NCBI GenBank assembly: GCA_022539475.1
Contig: VCMS01000065.1
Coordinates: forward strand, 186,001 to 250,000
Length of the DNA: 64,000 bases
From: Gracilaria domingensis
Lineage: Eukaryota; Rhodophyta; Florideophyceae; Gracilariales; Gracilariaceae
Reading direction: 5' to 3'
Part shown: positions 52,664 through 62,576 of the stretch, piece after piece
How the letters are laid out: the number at the start of each line of letters is the position of its first letter
Numbering within the stretch: the stretch's first letter is position 1
Translations under genes and position numbers: made by a program
Notes under the pieces: generated by a model
Told to the model about the DNA's origin: nothing
What the model saw: the letters and a program-made list of their open reading frames with translations, nothing else
Databases searched by the model: none

Positions 52664-54112
52664 TCATGTGTGCTTCTTCTCAATCTCAACCGATGATGGT
52701 TCCAATCTTCTTTTTATGTAAGACCGTACTTCCAAGAACATCTGTTCTACTACGCTCACCGGTATAGAGAAAGCGACTGTACAAGCATACAGCATCAAAC
52801 CTTTCACAAGGACCACTGCATGAGAATAATTTGCATCAGTGATGTCGGGACCAACCCATGTAACTACCCCTACGAATATGGGGTGCAGCTGATAAATGGC
52901 ATATAAACTTCGACTCCAAAAAGATATTACGCGGTTGTTGAGCAGAGATGTTGATCCACGAGAGGAACCAACTCCATTCCTGGGAGGCTTCTCGTCCAAT
53001 TTGTCTGTATCTACAGTGCAGGTTGCCATCACAATAAGTCCAAGTCCACTTGTCACAAGTGCTGAACCGAATCCTTCGTGTAAGGCTCCAAAGTATTCGT
53101 TGAAAGTTTTCGATGAAGGATGGAAGTAGAACAGTGCAAAGAAATCTAACATCATTAGCAACAGCCCGGTAGTAACAGCTGCAGCTTTACGTCGAAGAAT
53201 ACAGACATGCAAATGTCCTCTCCTGTGCATTTCACACCAAACAAGAAACCCGATCATACAAGGAATCAGACGGAAGCATGTCTCGAAATAGAGAGGGTAG
53301 TACGCTTGGAACATCCTTTGGCGGCTCACAGCTTCGTAAGAATTGACATCGAAAGCACCCATGCGTAACTTATGCTTCGTGGCTAGTTCGATCTTTGCGG
53401 ATATCGTTGTTGCGGCATCTTGAACATTGACCATAAGGGGCCAAGATGGGAATCCAGCTTCATACCATTTCAAAACTCGAGCAAGAGCAGAACCCAAAAT
53501 GCAAATGCCCAGTGCAAATTGAAGATTGGATAGTGAACGACAGACTAATGCCAACATGCATATCACAATATGAACTTGGTAGTCTACAATTGTTGACCAT
53601 CCTTCTATAAGGCATCTGTCGCCGACAATTGTGAACAAATTCCCAAATAACAAGATCTCCGACAAGTTGGGGCATAACGAATTACCAATAAAGGAATAAA
53701 TCATGGATGTAATGGTGTACATTGGAGCAAGTCTGAGCCACCGGAGATATATGTAGCGAACAACCGCACCCAGAGATATCTCACGTCCGTCTTCTTGGAA
53801 ACATGCTTTCAACTTGGGAGCCAAACAGAAACCACTCAAAAAGAAGAAAGCATCCACTCCGTACCGAAACCCAAAGTTCACCAACTGAAACAACACTGCA
53901 GATACTGAGGAAAAGTCGTTTATGAGCGCATCGGCCGGGGCTGACGAAGAAAGGGAAAACGCAATGTAAAATGCGGCATGGTACAGGACGATTGCGGTGT
54001 TAAAGTAGATTCGTACAACTTGTAATGGCAAAGTTCCAGTTGGGGTGGGTGAGGAAAACGCGCGCCTGAGAAACGGCAAAATGTTATGTTTTGGCCTAGG
54101 ATGGAGAAGCAT
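52664..54112 (-). CDS. Membrane acyltransferase, acyltransferase-3 family
   Basis: 482 residues, intact, single exon. Features of the acyltransferase-3 (NRF-6/OatA-like) family: a catalytic-type His in VLYHAAFYI (H45), GVDAFFFLSGF (85-95), RWLRLAPMYTI (about 124-134), about ten hydrophobic segments, and a late LYAIYQLHPIFVG with His. The usual early GVDlFFvlSGF pattern is nearly exact. The family transfers acyl groups across or at membranes onto sugars, peptides or lipids; the substrate cannot be told from sequence. Extracellular domains such as the NRF N-terminal part are absent. This is one of the two undamaged host genes in the window. Confidence 0.85.
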   Translation of the reverse strand: MLLHPRPKHNILPFLRRAFSSPTPTGTLPLQVVRIYFNTAIVLYHAAFYIAFSLSSSAPADALINDFSSVSAVLFQLVNFGFRYGVDAFFFLSGFCLAPKLKACFQEDGREISLGAVVRYIYLRWLRLAPMYTITSMIYSFIGNSLCPNLSEILLFGNLFTIVGDRCLIEGWSTIVDYQVHIVICMLALVCRSLSNLQFALGICILGSALARVLKWYEAGFPSWPLMVNVQDAATTISAKIELATKHKLRMGAFDVNSYEAVSRQRMFQAYYPLYFETCFRLIPCMIGFLVWCEMHRRGHLHVCILRRKAAAVTTGLLLMMLDFFALFYFHPSSKTFNEYFGALHEGFGSALVTSGLGLIVMATCTVDTDKLDEKPPRNGVGSSRGSTSLLNNRVISFWSRSLYAIYQLHPIFVGVVTWVGPDITDANYSHAVVLVKGLMLYACTVAFSIPVSVVEQMFLEVRSYIKRRLEPSSVEIEKKHT

Positions 54113-54875
54113 CTTTGGCTAGCAACAAACTGAGTGATAATGGAAGACCTGGAGAAGCCTTCACGGTTACCGACGGTTTTAAGCCGTTCTTATTCGAGAC
54201 TTCGTTGAGAGATCCCCGGCACTAAAACGTGGACTCGACAAAGTACAGAAAGTACTCACCTCATTAAGGCCTTCCTGAGATTTTGTCCTCTTGAGAGCGA
54301 AACTTCTGAGACACATCATGGCAGGGTATAAAAGGTACTTGTGGCGTACAAGAACCAGTTAAAAGATCGAGATCTTGCATGAGCCAATTGCTGCAGCGGT
54401 GCGACGGTATTGATGATAATGCCAAATCGTGTACTGTACCTAGGGTAAATACTCTTCAGAAGACATTATCTCCTGAGGCTCGAGAAGTTTTCTTCTACCG
54501 TCGCATGTTCTATCTTCCTCCACTGGCATGAAAGGCATCAGTTTGGGTATCTTGGGTATCTTGCTCTTGTTTACTGCTTTGCTGAGATAAAACTGACCCG
54601 TTACACCTCAGCAAAGCAGTATATGCGCCGGGAAGATTCCAAGATTGTCATCAGAAACACAGCAGTGCACGAAGTAGTGCGAACGATTAATGTCGTCAAT
54701 ATCGTAAATCAGAGATACGGCGAGTAATGAAACTCCATATCGTGTTGAGTCAAGCATACCATCTAGGGACACATCAAGGTCGCATATGAAGATAAACATT
54801 GTTATTCTCGCGGTAGAAAGGGCACAAGGTGTCAAACCATGAACACTTTTTCGGGCACGTGCATCTCGCCTTCAC
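54113..54875. other. Upstream region of the acyltransferase gene, no gene supported
   Basis: It contains an inverted repeat (54572-54621) and a 75-codon minus-strand frame with faint ankyrin-like spacing that I do not trust. Probable promoter of the acyltransferase lies in the first few hundred bases. Confidence 0.4.
54572..54621. repeat. Inverted repeat, 15-bp perfect arms, 20-nt loop
   Basis: TACTGCTTTGCTGAG (54572-54586) and its exact complement (54607-54621). Confidence 0.9.
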
Positions 54876-56783
54876 GTGGTGTGCCTGAGTCGGATCCTTC
54901 TACGAAGAATCGGGGCAAAAATGAGAACGCAGACGGATCTCCAACGGAGGCCAAGAACCGACGTGAAAATGTCGAAATCGGAAAAAGCGAAGAAGATTCG
55001 CATCATGCAGCTGAACTGCCGAGGACTACTTAGCGCCGCTAAACGCGGCGAAATCTCTCAGGTGGCATTCGAAAACGATATCGATCTCCTTTGCCTTCAA
55101 GAAACGTTCTTGAAAGACAAAGATCGGACCCCAACAATCGAAGGTTTCAAAATGCTGGGACGACACGATCGTCAGAAAGGATTCACTGTAGCCAACGGAA
55201 GAGAAGAAGTAGTGGCAGTGTATCAGAGAAATGGATTCAATGCAGATCTATCGGATGACATCTGCACAGCACCTGGCATTAAATCCGTCACAGTGTCCGT
55301 TCGCACCTGCAAGGGCCCTATCAGCCCAACGTATAGGTATGTCCTTCGTTATGATATTCAAACTGATACGAGCAATTTCCTAGTGAACACACGATAGTAG
55401 CAGACTGTAACATATGTGGCTCTTGGTACCCGGAAAAAACCGAGCCAGCAGGCTTGGATCTTGAGGCTTACTTCGAAGAAACAGAGCGCATACTATTGAA
55501 TGTGGATGGAGTTCCCACAAGGACAAAACCATCGAATGGTACTCCGAGCGCGATAGATATCGCCACATTGCCATCAAAATGGCTGCTTTATGTGCATTCG
55601 GAGGCAGCAAGCGTTTTTTTTCAGACCATCATGCCTGCACGATTACTGTAGATATACCGCCAAAGGATCAGCGTAAAGAATCACGGTGCAGCCTCAACAA
55701 AGCCGATTGGAATCTGTACCGCGAAGCACTCGTCAGAAAACTCGAGACGAACCCAGTTAGCACGAACTTGAGTGTAGACCACGAGAACAGAGCTCTCGTC
55801 AATGCGATTACAACTGCGGCTGCGGAAGCGGTCCTTAAAGGACGACGTCGACGGCGCGCACCTTGGTGGTGCGAAGAAGCCTCAGATGTCGTAGAACGAA
55901 GAAACAGAGCATGGCAGGAATATCTGAAGTCCCCGTGCGAAGCAACGAATTCAATATTACGGAAGGCCCAACAGGAAGCGAGGCGTGTGATTGACACTCT
56001 CAAACGGGAGAAATGGAAGGAGCTTGTTTCCGGCTTGAAGCCTCAGAGTGAAGACTGGAAGCCCTGGAAGATTCTCCGAGCAATGGATGACAATCGTAGA
56101 ATGACCTCTTCCATTTGCCCTCCAAAAGGAGAACAATGGTCTGACCTCAGAAGAGGACGATGGTTTATAAAATCAGAACTTAGAATGGCCAGAAGGCGGG
56201 AGAAAGGGAAACAAAAACTCCGAAGAACGCTTTACGGAGAAAGGCTAAACCGCTACAAAGCGAAAAAGCTAGACTCCAGTTACCCAGTATTCAATATGGC
56301 ACACCTCCGCTTCGCTATTGCGGAGATGAACATAAACAAATCCGGGGGTCCAGACGACGTACAAATCGCTTTTTTAAGAATCTTCCTGATGAAGGAACAA
56401 CCCACCTGCTGGATCTTATCAACCGGAAATATTCGGAGGAAAACACGCCCTCAAAGTAGAGACTCTCAACACTGGTACCGATCCCAAAACCCGGAACTAA
56501 AGGACGATTTCGACCAATATCTCTTACGCCAGTTATCGCGAGGGTAGCCGAGCAAATGGTCAACCGGACCTTAATGCAGTGGCTAGAACCCAAACTACCG
56601 CCCAGCCAAGCCGGCTTTAGGATGGGAAGGAGCACCGAAGAACATGTCGCTGCGGTCAGTGAGAGCATCCGAAATGGATGGGACCAAAAGAAATGTAGAG
56701 CAAAACGCCCTTTTGTGGGGATGCACCGAGGTGCTTTTCATAATTTGTTGATCCGCTACCGGCTTCGACACCTCAGGTTATGA
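54876..56783 (+). mobile_element. Non-LTR retrotransposon (LINE) remnant: endonuclease and start of reverse transcriptase
   Basis: IRIMQLNCRGLLSAAKR with IDLLCLQETFLKD is the start of an APE-type endonuclease (N and E catalytic motifs). After a frameshift near 55385, IVADCNICGSWYP corresponds to the DFNAHH..WG motif, and SDHHACTI to the final SDH motif. The linker (55579-56547) has RRAPWWCEEASDVVERRNRA. RT begins with VNRTLMQWLEPKLPPSQAGF and MGRSTEEHV but is cut near 56783, before the catalytic FADD box, close to the LTR of the next element. Several frame changes; inactive. Confidence 0.85.
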
Positions 56784-56905
56784 GAGGCTACTGGGGTAGT
56801 GCCCCTATTTTGGGGTATGCCTAGGAAGGGTAGTATTTCTGCACACGTGTGCCAAGTTGGCCCGATCGCGCGGGCGCCGTGGCAAGCCTGCCACGGGGGC
56901 ACACC
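56784..56905. other. Junction between LINE remnant and Ty3 element
   Basis: A short GC-rich stretch with small inverted repeats (CCGTGGCA / TGCCACGG). The five bases before the LTR are ACACC. Confidence 0.4.
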
Positions 56906-57551
56906 TGTAGTGCATTGGCCGGCAGCGCCGGATAGTTAGATATTTTAATTGATATTTTCAAGTGCCGTATATAAGTGGCGGCACTTGCCGCCACTGTACG
57001 GGAAGTAAACCTCAACGAGGCCTTTGGCTCTGATCTTCTTGCCGCTTGCGCACGGTCACCAGCCCCATCCGGGGGAATACCGCCGCAATTCCGGGCTGAT
57101 CAACCAACCTCCGTCCCTGAGGAGTACTAATCCGTCGTCACGGCACTTTTCTTATCTATTTTATTGTTTCATTTCCATCTTACGGCTTTCGCTACTCTGC
57201 CCTACATTGTAGGTTTGTCCCATTTCTCTCGGGAGTTTTCCCCGCTTATCGCGAGTCAGTGCTCCGCAGTGCGGCTCGTTTGTTGATCTTTTGTCGTCCC
57301 ATACCGTTGGGCTGGATACCCCCACTCGCTGTGGCTCGCCGGAACCATCCGGATACCTACGCCGATTCTATCCCTTCTACCTCCGACTGCACGCCCAGAT
57401 CGGGGCCACCCGGATTTACACCCGGCTCGTGTTGGCCCTATCGGAGGGTTCTGCCGCTCGACTGCCCTTCACAGGGAGCAGGGCCTGAACACCCTGAGGT
57501 GCTCGTCCGCGACGCGGCTTGTTGTTTTCCCGTCGAGGGTTTTGCACCACA
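56906..57551 (+). repeat. 5' LTR of the third element
   Basis: 646 bp from TGTAGTGCATTGG to GTTTTGCACCACA. The 3' end resembles the family LTR (GGTTTTGCACTACA), as do internal blocks such as CAGGGAGCAGGGCCTGAA. There is no partner in the window. Confidence 0.8.
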
Positions 57552-57554
57552 AGC

Positions 57555-57569
57555 TGGTCTCCCGACCTA
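57555..57569 (+). other. Primer-binding site of the third element
   Basis: TGGTCTCCCGACCTA, 3 nt after the LTR, identical to that of the nested element. Confidence 0.85.
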
Positions 57570-57715
57570 GAATCGGCTTTATTGGCCAACAATCGTTGGA
57601 GCTGGTTCGTTTGTTTGGAGCCCAGATAGTTGGGAATATCCGTTCTTACGGTTCTCTCATTGTCCGTTTTCGGGAGTTGTTTTGGTTGCCAATTGGCCGA
57701 CTGTGTCGGTGAACG

Positions 57716-59725
57716 ATGTCGTCCCGTCGCAGGAGTAGCGCGCCACGTGCCGCTTCTGTGCCCGATTCGTCCGGCTTGCCGGCAAGTTTGCCTCCGTTGC
57801 CGAAGGACGGACTGGAGGTCCCAGGCAATGGCGACCCGAAACCGGCTTCCCGGGGCCGCCGTTCTGATAACGGGACCCCACCCACTCGTGGGCCAACCGA
57901 GACCGCACCTGCGGCTGATGCCGCCGCAGCGGTTGACGTTATGTCGTCGCGGTCGGACGAGTATACCCTCCGTGAATTAGAGGCTCAGGTTTGCATTCTG
58001 CAGAACTCCCAAGTGGGCCTCATCCGGGATATTACGAAACTCCGGCAACGGCTCGATGAAGCCGGTGTCCGGGATGTTTCGAGCGACGTCCGTGTTTTAC
58101 GGTCCGATGTCAACCAGATTATGGAACACCGACAGGTGTCGGCTGGTCTGCACGAGCAGGCTGCCGCACGCCTGGACCGCCTGGCTACCCGTCTGGAGAC
58201 GGTCGAGCAAATCATCGTATCTGATGCTGTTGCGCCGGGAGCCCCGGTTTCTGAGGGCTCTCAGCACTCGCGCCGTTCCCGGGATCGTCCGGCAAAGAAG
58301 AAGGTCAAGGTTGAGTCTGACTCGTCTTCTTCATCCTCTTCTGATGAGGAGGGCCCCAAAAAGGGATCGTCTACCGACTCTTCGGACAGCGCGGAAGAGC
58401 GCTCTCGCTATCGTGCATCCCGCTCGCGGGCTACTGAAGCCACTTCTGGCGTTGCACGAGGCCGTACGAAAAAACGGAGACACCTCGGATTGAAGGAGTT
58501 GAAGCCGACAAACTTACTGTATCGGAGGCTACTATCTTACCGATATTATCGGCTTGATGACACGACGCCACAGAGGACCCCACGTGGGACTGGCAAAGTG
58601 CGAAATCATCTCCGACAAATGGAGCTCACGCTAAAGCCCCACAAGTTCTCTGGGGAAGATCCAATTCTTGTCTTGGATTTTCTTAGCCGCTTCGTAGCGG
58701 AAGCCGATGTACTTCGGATGAGTGAGGCACAGGCCTACATCGCGCTGCCGTACTTTTTGACCGGTGTAGCCGAAGATCAATTCAATTCGGTTCGTGGGTC
58801 GTCTCGCGCCTCCGAAGGAGGAGTTACGTGCTGGCCGGAAGCGGTACAATATCTCCTGCGCTCTTACGCGACAGGCAATGCGATACAAGGTGCCATACTC
58901 GCGCTACGAGACACGAAGCAGGGAGCCGAAGAGTCGGAAACCGTTTATTCGACCCGCCTCAATAAGGCTTTCCACCGATGTGGCAACGTGTTCTCCGCAG
59001 CCGAGCGGTGTACGATGTTTGTTGATGGACTGGACCGATCAATTCGGACGTTGGTAGCCCATTATCGGGAGAACAAACGCCGGATTACCTATCTGGAACT
59101 CGTTCAATTTGCCCAAGCTGAGGGAGACGCAGCTCGAGCACGCGCTGGTATCAAGACGCGCACGCGCCGACTCCTTCATGTAGACGGCCGAGACTCCTCA
59201 CTGCCTCACTCGCGAGGTTCTGTTCAAGGGGGTTATGATAACCTACACCTGTTACAGGACGATGGTTCAATGCCGAGTTCGGAATTGCTGTCGACGACGG
59301 AGCAGTCTACAGTGGATGCAGACCCCGCTCTGTACGCCGGACGTCAAGTCCCGGCATTGCCCGTGCCGCACTCTGGCGGATGTCGAAGCCAACGCCCTGG
59401 TTAGAGGGACCCGTATCCTCCTCGACAGGAGCGCCGGCCGCCCAACGCGGATCTTCTTCGTCACCTTATTTGTCATACCTGTTACAGGCCAGGGCACATC
59501 GCTCCGAATTGCTTAATGCCCATACGGGATATGGCGAAGATAGTGCCTCAGTATGAGTCGTTGACGCCCGCCGAGCGGGAACGTGTTCCCGACAAATCGT
59601 ACCTTCGTGCGAAGGCGGAGACTCATCCTGGAAACCAGGAAACGGTGCCATCGAATGGTGGAACTGTAGCCGCCCCTGCGGAATCGCAACCTCCGCAGAT
59701 TGGCGGCGACGCTCAGAAAAACTGA
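57716..59725 (+). pseudogene. gag of the third element, one in-frame TAG
   Basis: The ATG at 57716 opens a 562-codon frame. Pro/Ser-rich leader; coiled coil about residues 85-170 (LRELEAQVCILQNSQVGLI); Ser/acidic-basic stretch; and a capsid-like domain about 300-480 (MELTLKPHKFSGEDPILVLD, YFLTGVAEDQF, LVQFAQAEGDAA). A TAG at 59402-59404 interrupts it. The same frame continues with a CCHC zinc knuckle (CHTCYRPGHIAPNC) and a hydrophilic tail to the TGA at 59723-59725. The stop coincides with a -1 frameshift site into pol (59711-59727). The TAG could be a mutation or, less likely, a readthrough site. Confidence 0.85.
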
Positions 59726-59727
59726 GC
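59711..59727 (+). promoter_or_regulatory. Conserved gag/pol -1 frameshift site with short hairpin
   Basis: GCTCAGAAAAACTGAGC contains the gag end (CAG AAA AAC TGA), while pol is open one base back (TCA GAA AAA CTG). The nested element has the same sequence except its first base (23224-23240, minus strand) in the same relation. The site is a perfect 6-bp stem with an A5 loop. Confidence 0.6.
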
Positions 59728-59841
59728 AAGGGAGCCTCCAGCAATGGAGAGGCGCCCCCAGCGACGGGGTTTAGTGCGCCTGAGGCTGAGAAGCCTCGCT
59801 CCCCGGTCACAATCCTTTCGAAGAAACTGGCCACTACAGAC

Positions 59842-62178
59842 GTGGACTCTGAGCACCTTGGTGTCTTGCGTCGCCCGTGGATACGGTCTAAGAACAGCCG
59901 GTTCCCGGATAGAGTCCTGGTCATGGCGAAACGTAACTACAAAGTTTACGCCGACCTGGGTGTTTCCGACCAGTACATGGTTCGGCAGTTGTCCGTGCTC
60001 GATACAGGAGCTGGGCCAAATTTCTTGGTTGAATCGATGATTCCGCCGCACTTGCGGTCTCGCGTTCGTGCGGCGCCGCAGATCGACATAGGGGATGCGA
60101 ACAATCGGCCACTTTCAACTGTGGGAGTGATAGACCTGCTTGTCAGGCTTGGCCGCTACGTGGCGAAGCTCGATTTCTTGGTTTGCAAGCAGCTCGCTGC
60201 GCCGGTGATACTCGGCTGCGACTTTTGTGACCGCTTCGTCGATTCGATTCGACCGCGGCAGCGAACCATCGAAATGGAAGATGGGACTACTGTACCGATC
60301 GTTCGGCGTCCTCTTCGACGGGCTTTGAAGAAGCAAGTTCCTTTGCCTGCTGCGCAGGAGCCCACAGCCGATGAACGGAAGTCTACGAAGCTCCGAGTCG
60401 CTCGGTCTATTTGCATCCCGCCTGAATCGCAGGTCTGGGTTACTGTGACGTCTCCACAATGTGGCTTACAAACGGTGCAACCGTTGCCTGCGTTACAGGA
60501 GAAGCATCAGCTTGCCCTTGCTAATGGGATTGTTTTTGTTGAACCCGAGAAGCCTTTTCAGGTGTTGGTTGCGAACTTCAGCCGTTTTCGTCAACGGTTG
60601 GTCAGAAGCCAAGTTATTGGTTCATTGCTTCCGCACCCTGCGGCTATAGTGCCTACTCAGGTTTCCATTGCCGAAGTTCTCGGAATCCTCGAAGCTGAGG
60701 AGGGGGAGGCGGAACGGAACAATTCCGAACCGAATACTGGACCGAACAGTTCGTCGGGAGATGCTACGCCGACTTCGTCGGATGCAAATAACCGCAGCCT
60801 GTCGAAGGAGGCAATGCCGACCTCGTCGGACAGTAATGATTTGGACCTGAGTGCTGCTGACACGAAGGATAAGGCAGTACAGGAACTGGAGTCTCTGGAT
60901 CTTGAACATGTCCCAGAGACTCACCGCGATAAATTGCGGCACATGCTCGAGGAGTTCACGCCCATGTGGGATGGCACACTGGGTAAGATTGGTATTACCG
61001 AACATCGGATTGATTTGCTACCGAATACTCGGCCCATTTCGCAACACCCTTACAGGGCGGGACCGACAGCTCGGCAGGAGGAGAAAGCTCAAGTTGAGAA
61101 GATGCTCCGCGCTGGAGTCATCGAGCCGGCTCAGTCACCTTGGGCATCGCCGGTGGTGCTCGCGCCCAAAGCTGATGGGTCTTGGCGATTTTGCATCGAT
61201 TACCGCAAGCTAAACGCGGCTACAGTCAAGGACGTATATCCTATCCCACGAATGGATGAATGCATCGATTCGTTGGGCGACGCGAAAGTGTTCACAACCC
61301 TAGATGCAAATTGGGGCTATTGGCAAGTTCGCGTGAGGGCTGAGGATCGTGACAAGACAGCCTTCGTTTGTCATGAAGGATTGTACCGATTCAATCGGAT
61401 GCCCTTTGGGTTAACGAACGCGCCAGCCACTTTTCAACGAGCTGTGGATATTTTGCTAGCCCGCTTTAAGTGGAAGACTTGCCTGGTATACCTGGATGAC
61501 ATCATTGTCTACTCCAGCAACCTGGATGAGCACTTGACCCACGTACGGGATGTGATGCGAGTCCTACGCGATGCAGGCATTACGCTCAAGCTCAAGAAGT
61601 GTGAGTTCTTTACCGAAACCGTCAGGTATCTCGGCCATGTTATCCGTCCGGGACAGCTTTCGATTGACGAAGTACGCGTGAAATCCCTCAAAGAGGCTAA
61701 GCATCCGAGGACGCAGACGAAACTCCGATCTTTCCTCGGCTTGTGCAATGTGTATCGCCGCTTCATTCCGAACTTCGCGGATATCGCTGCACCTCTGAAC
61801 GAGCTTCTTCGCAAAGGCCAGCCAGTCGACCTGGAAGAATTTGACGACCGCAAGGTCGCGGCTTTCTCGTCGCTCGTGGACGCGGTGACATCGCCACCTG
61901 TTTTATCCCTGCCTAGGGCTGGTTTGCCATATGCGTTAGATACGGATGCGAGCGACTACCAAGTCGGCTGCGCCCTATTCCAGACCACCAATGATGGCGA
62001 GCGATTGCCAATTGGGTATTGGTCAAGGAGCCTCAACGTTCACGAGAGGAATTACTCGGTATCCGAGAAGGAGTGCTTGGCAGTTGTCTGGAGTTACAGA
62101 CACTGCGGCCCTATCTTATGGGGACCCGCTTCATTGTTCATACCGATCATTCGGCATTACGCTGGCTACTCTCTATAG
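59842..62178 (+). pseudogene. pol of the third element: protease, reverse transcriptase, RNase H start
   Basis: Coding sense begins upstream within the gag overlap (EKLSKGASSNGE). Retropepsin DTG at residue 54 counted from 59842 (SVLDTGAGPNFLV); VILGCDFCDRFV; RT from VVLAPKADGSWRFCIDYRKL, VFTTLDANWGYWQV, RMPFGLTNAPATFQ and the catalytic YLDD box at 550-553; then FLGLCNVYRRFIPNF; RNase H starts with DTDASDYQVG (about 700) and NYSVSEKECLAVVWS. Near 62095 one base is lost or gained and the sense moves to the next frame. Reverse transcriptase itself looks undamaged. Confidence 0.92.
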
Positions 62179-62507
62179 CAGAGCCATCTGGCCGCTTGAT
62201 GCGGTGGAGACTTCGCTTGTCGGAATTCGACTTCGAAATCCGTTACAAGAAAGGACTCCTGAACACTCAGGCTGATGCACTGTCCCGCTTGGAAACAGCG
62301 GCTGAAGCTGCGCCAGTCGATGATCTGGAGATACCGTGCTTCCTCGTGGAAGACGGCTCGAGCGATGCCGATGAAGAATCGGAAGGACGGGACATCTACG
62401 ATGCTGTTTTAGCCGTGTCAGACACGCAACCCGAACCGGTCTCTTTCGTACCGATCAAGCCGGAGGAACTCATCCGGGAGCAGCACACCGACCGTTTTTG
62501 TACCTAG
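62096..62507 (+). pseudogene. Third element: rest of RNase H after the frameshift
   Basis: LRPYLMGTRFIVHTDHSALR continues the RNase H fold (HTDH with catalytic Asp), then FDFEIRYKKGLLNTQADALSRL (the usual RNase H end), an acidic linker, and TAG at 62505-62507. A TGA follows in the same frame at 62574-62576, before integrase. Confidence 0.85.
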
Positions 62508-62576
62508 ATTCGTAGTCGTCTAAACGGTGGAGCACAGTTGCCTTTCGTCGAGAACGACCAAGGATTTCTAATCTGA

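Noticed and set aside
54608-54835. Ankyrin-like 75-codon minus-strand frame
   Set aside because: Spacing is only loosely ankyrin-like, key residues (TPLH, GH) are missing, and it overlaps an inverted repeat.
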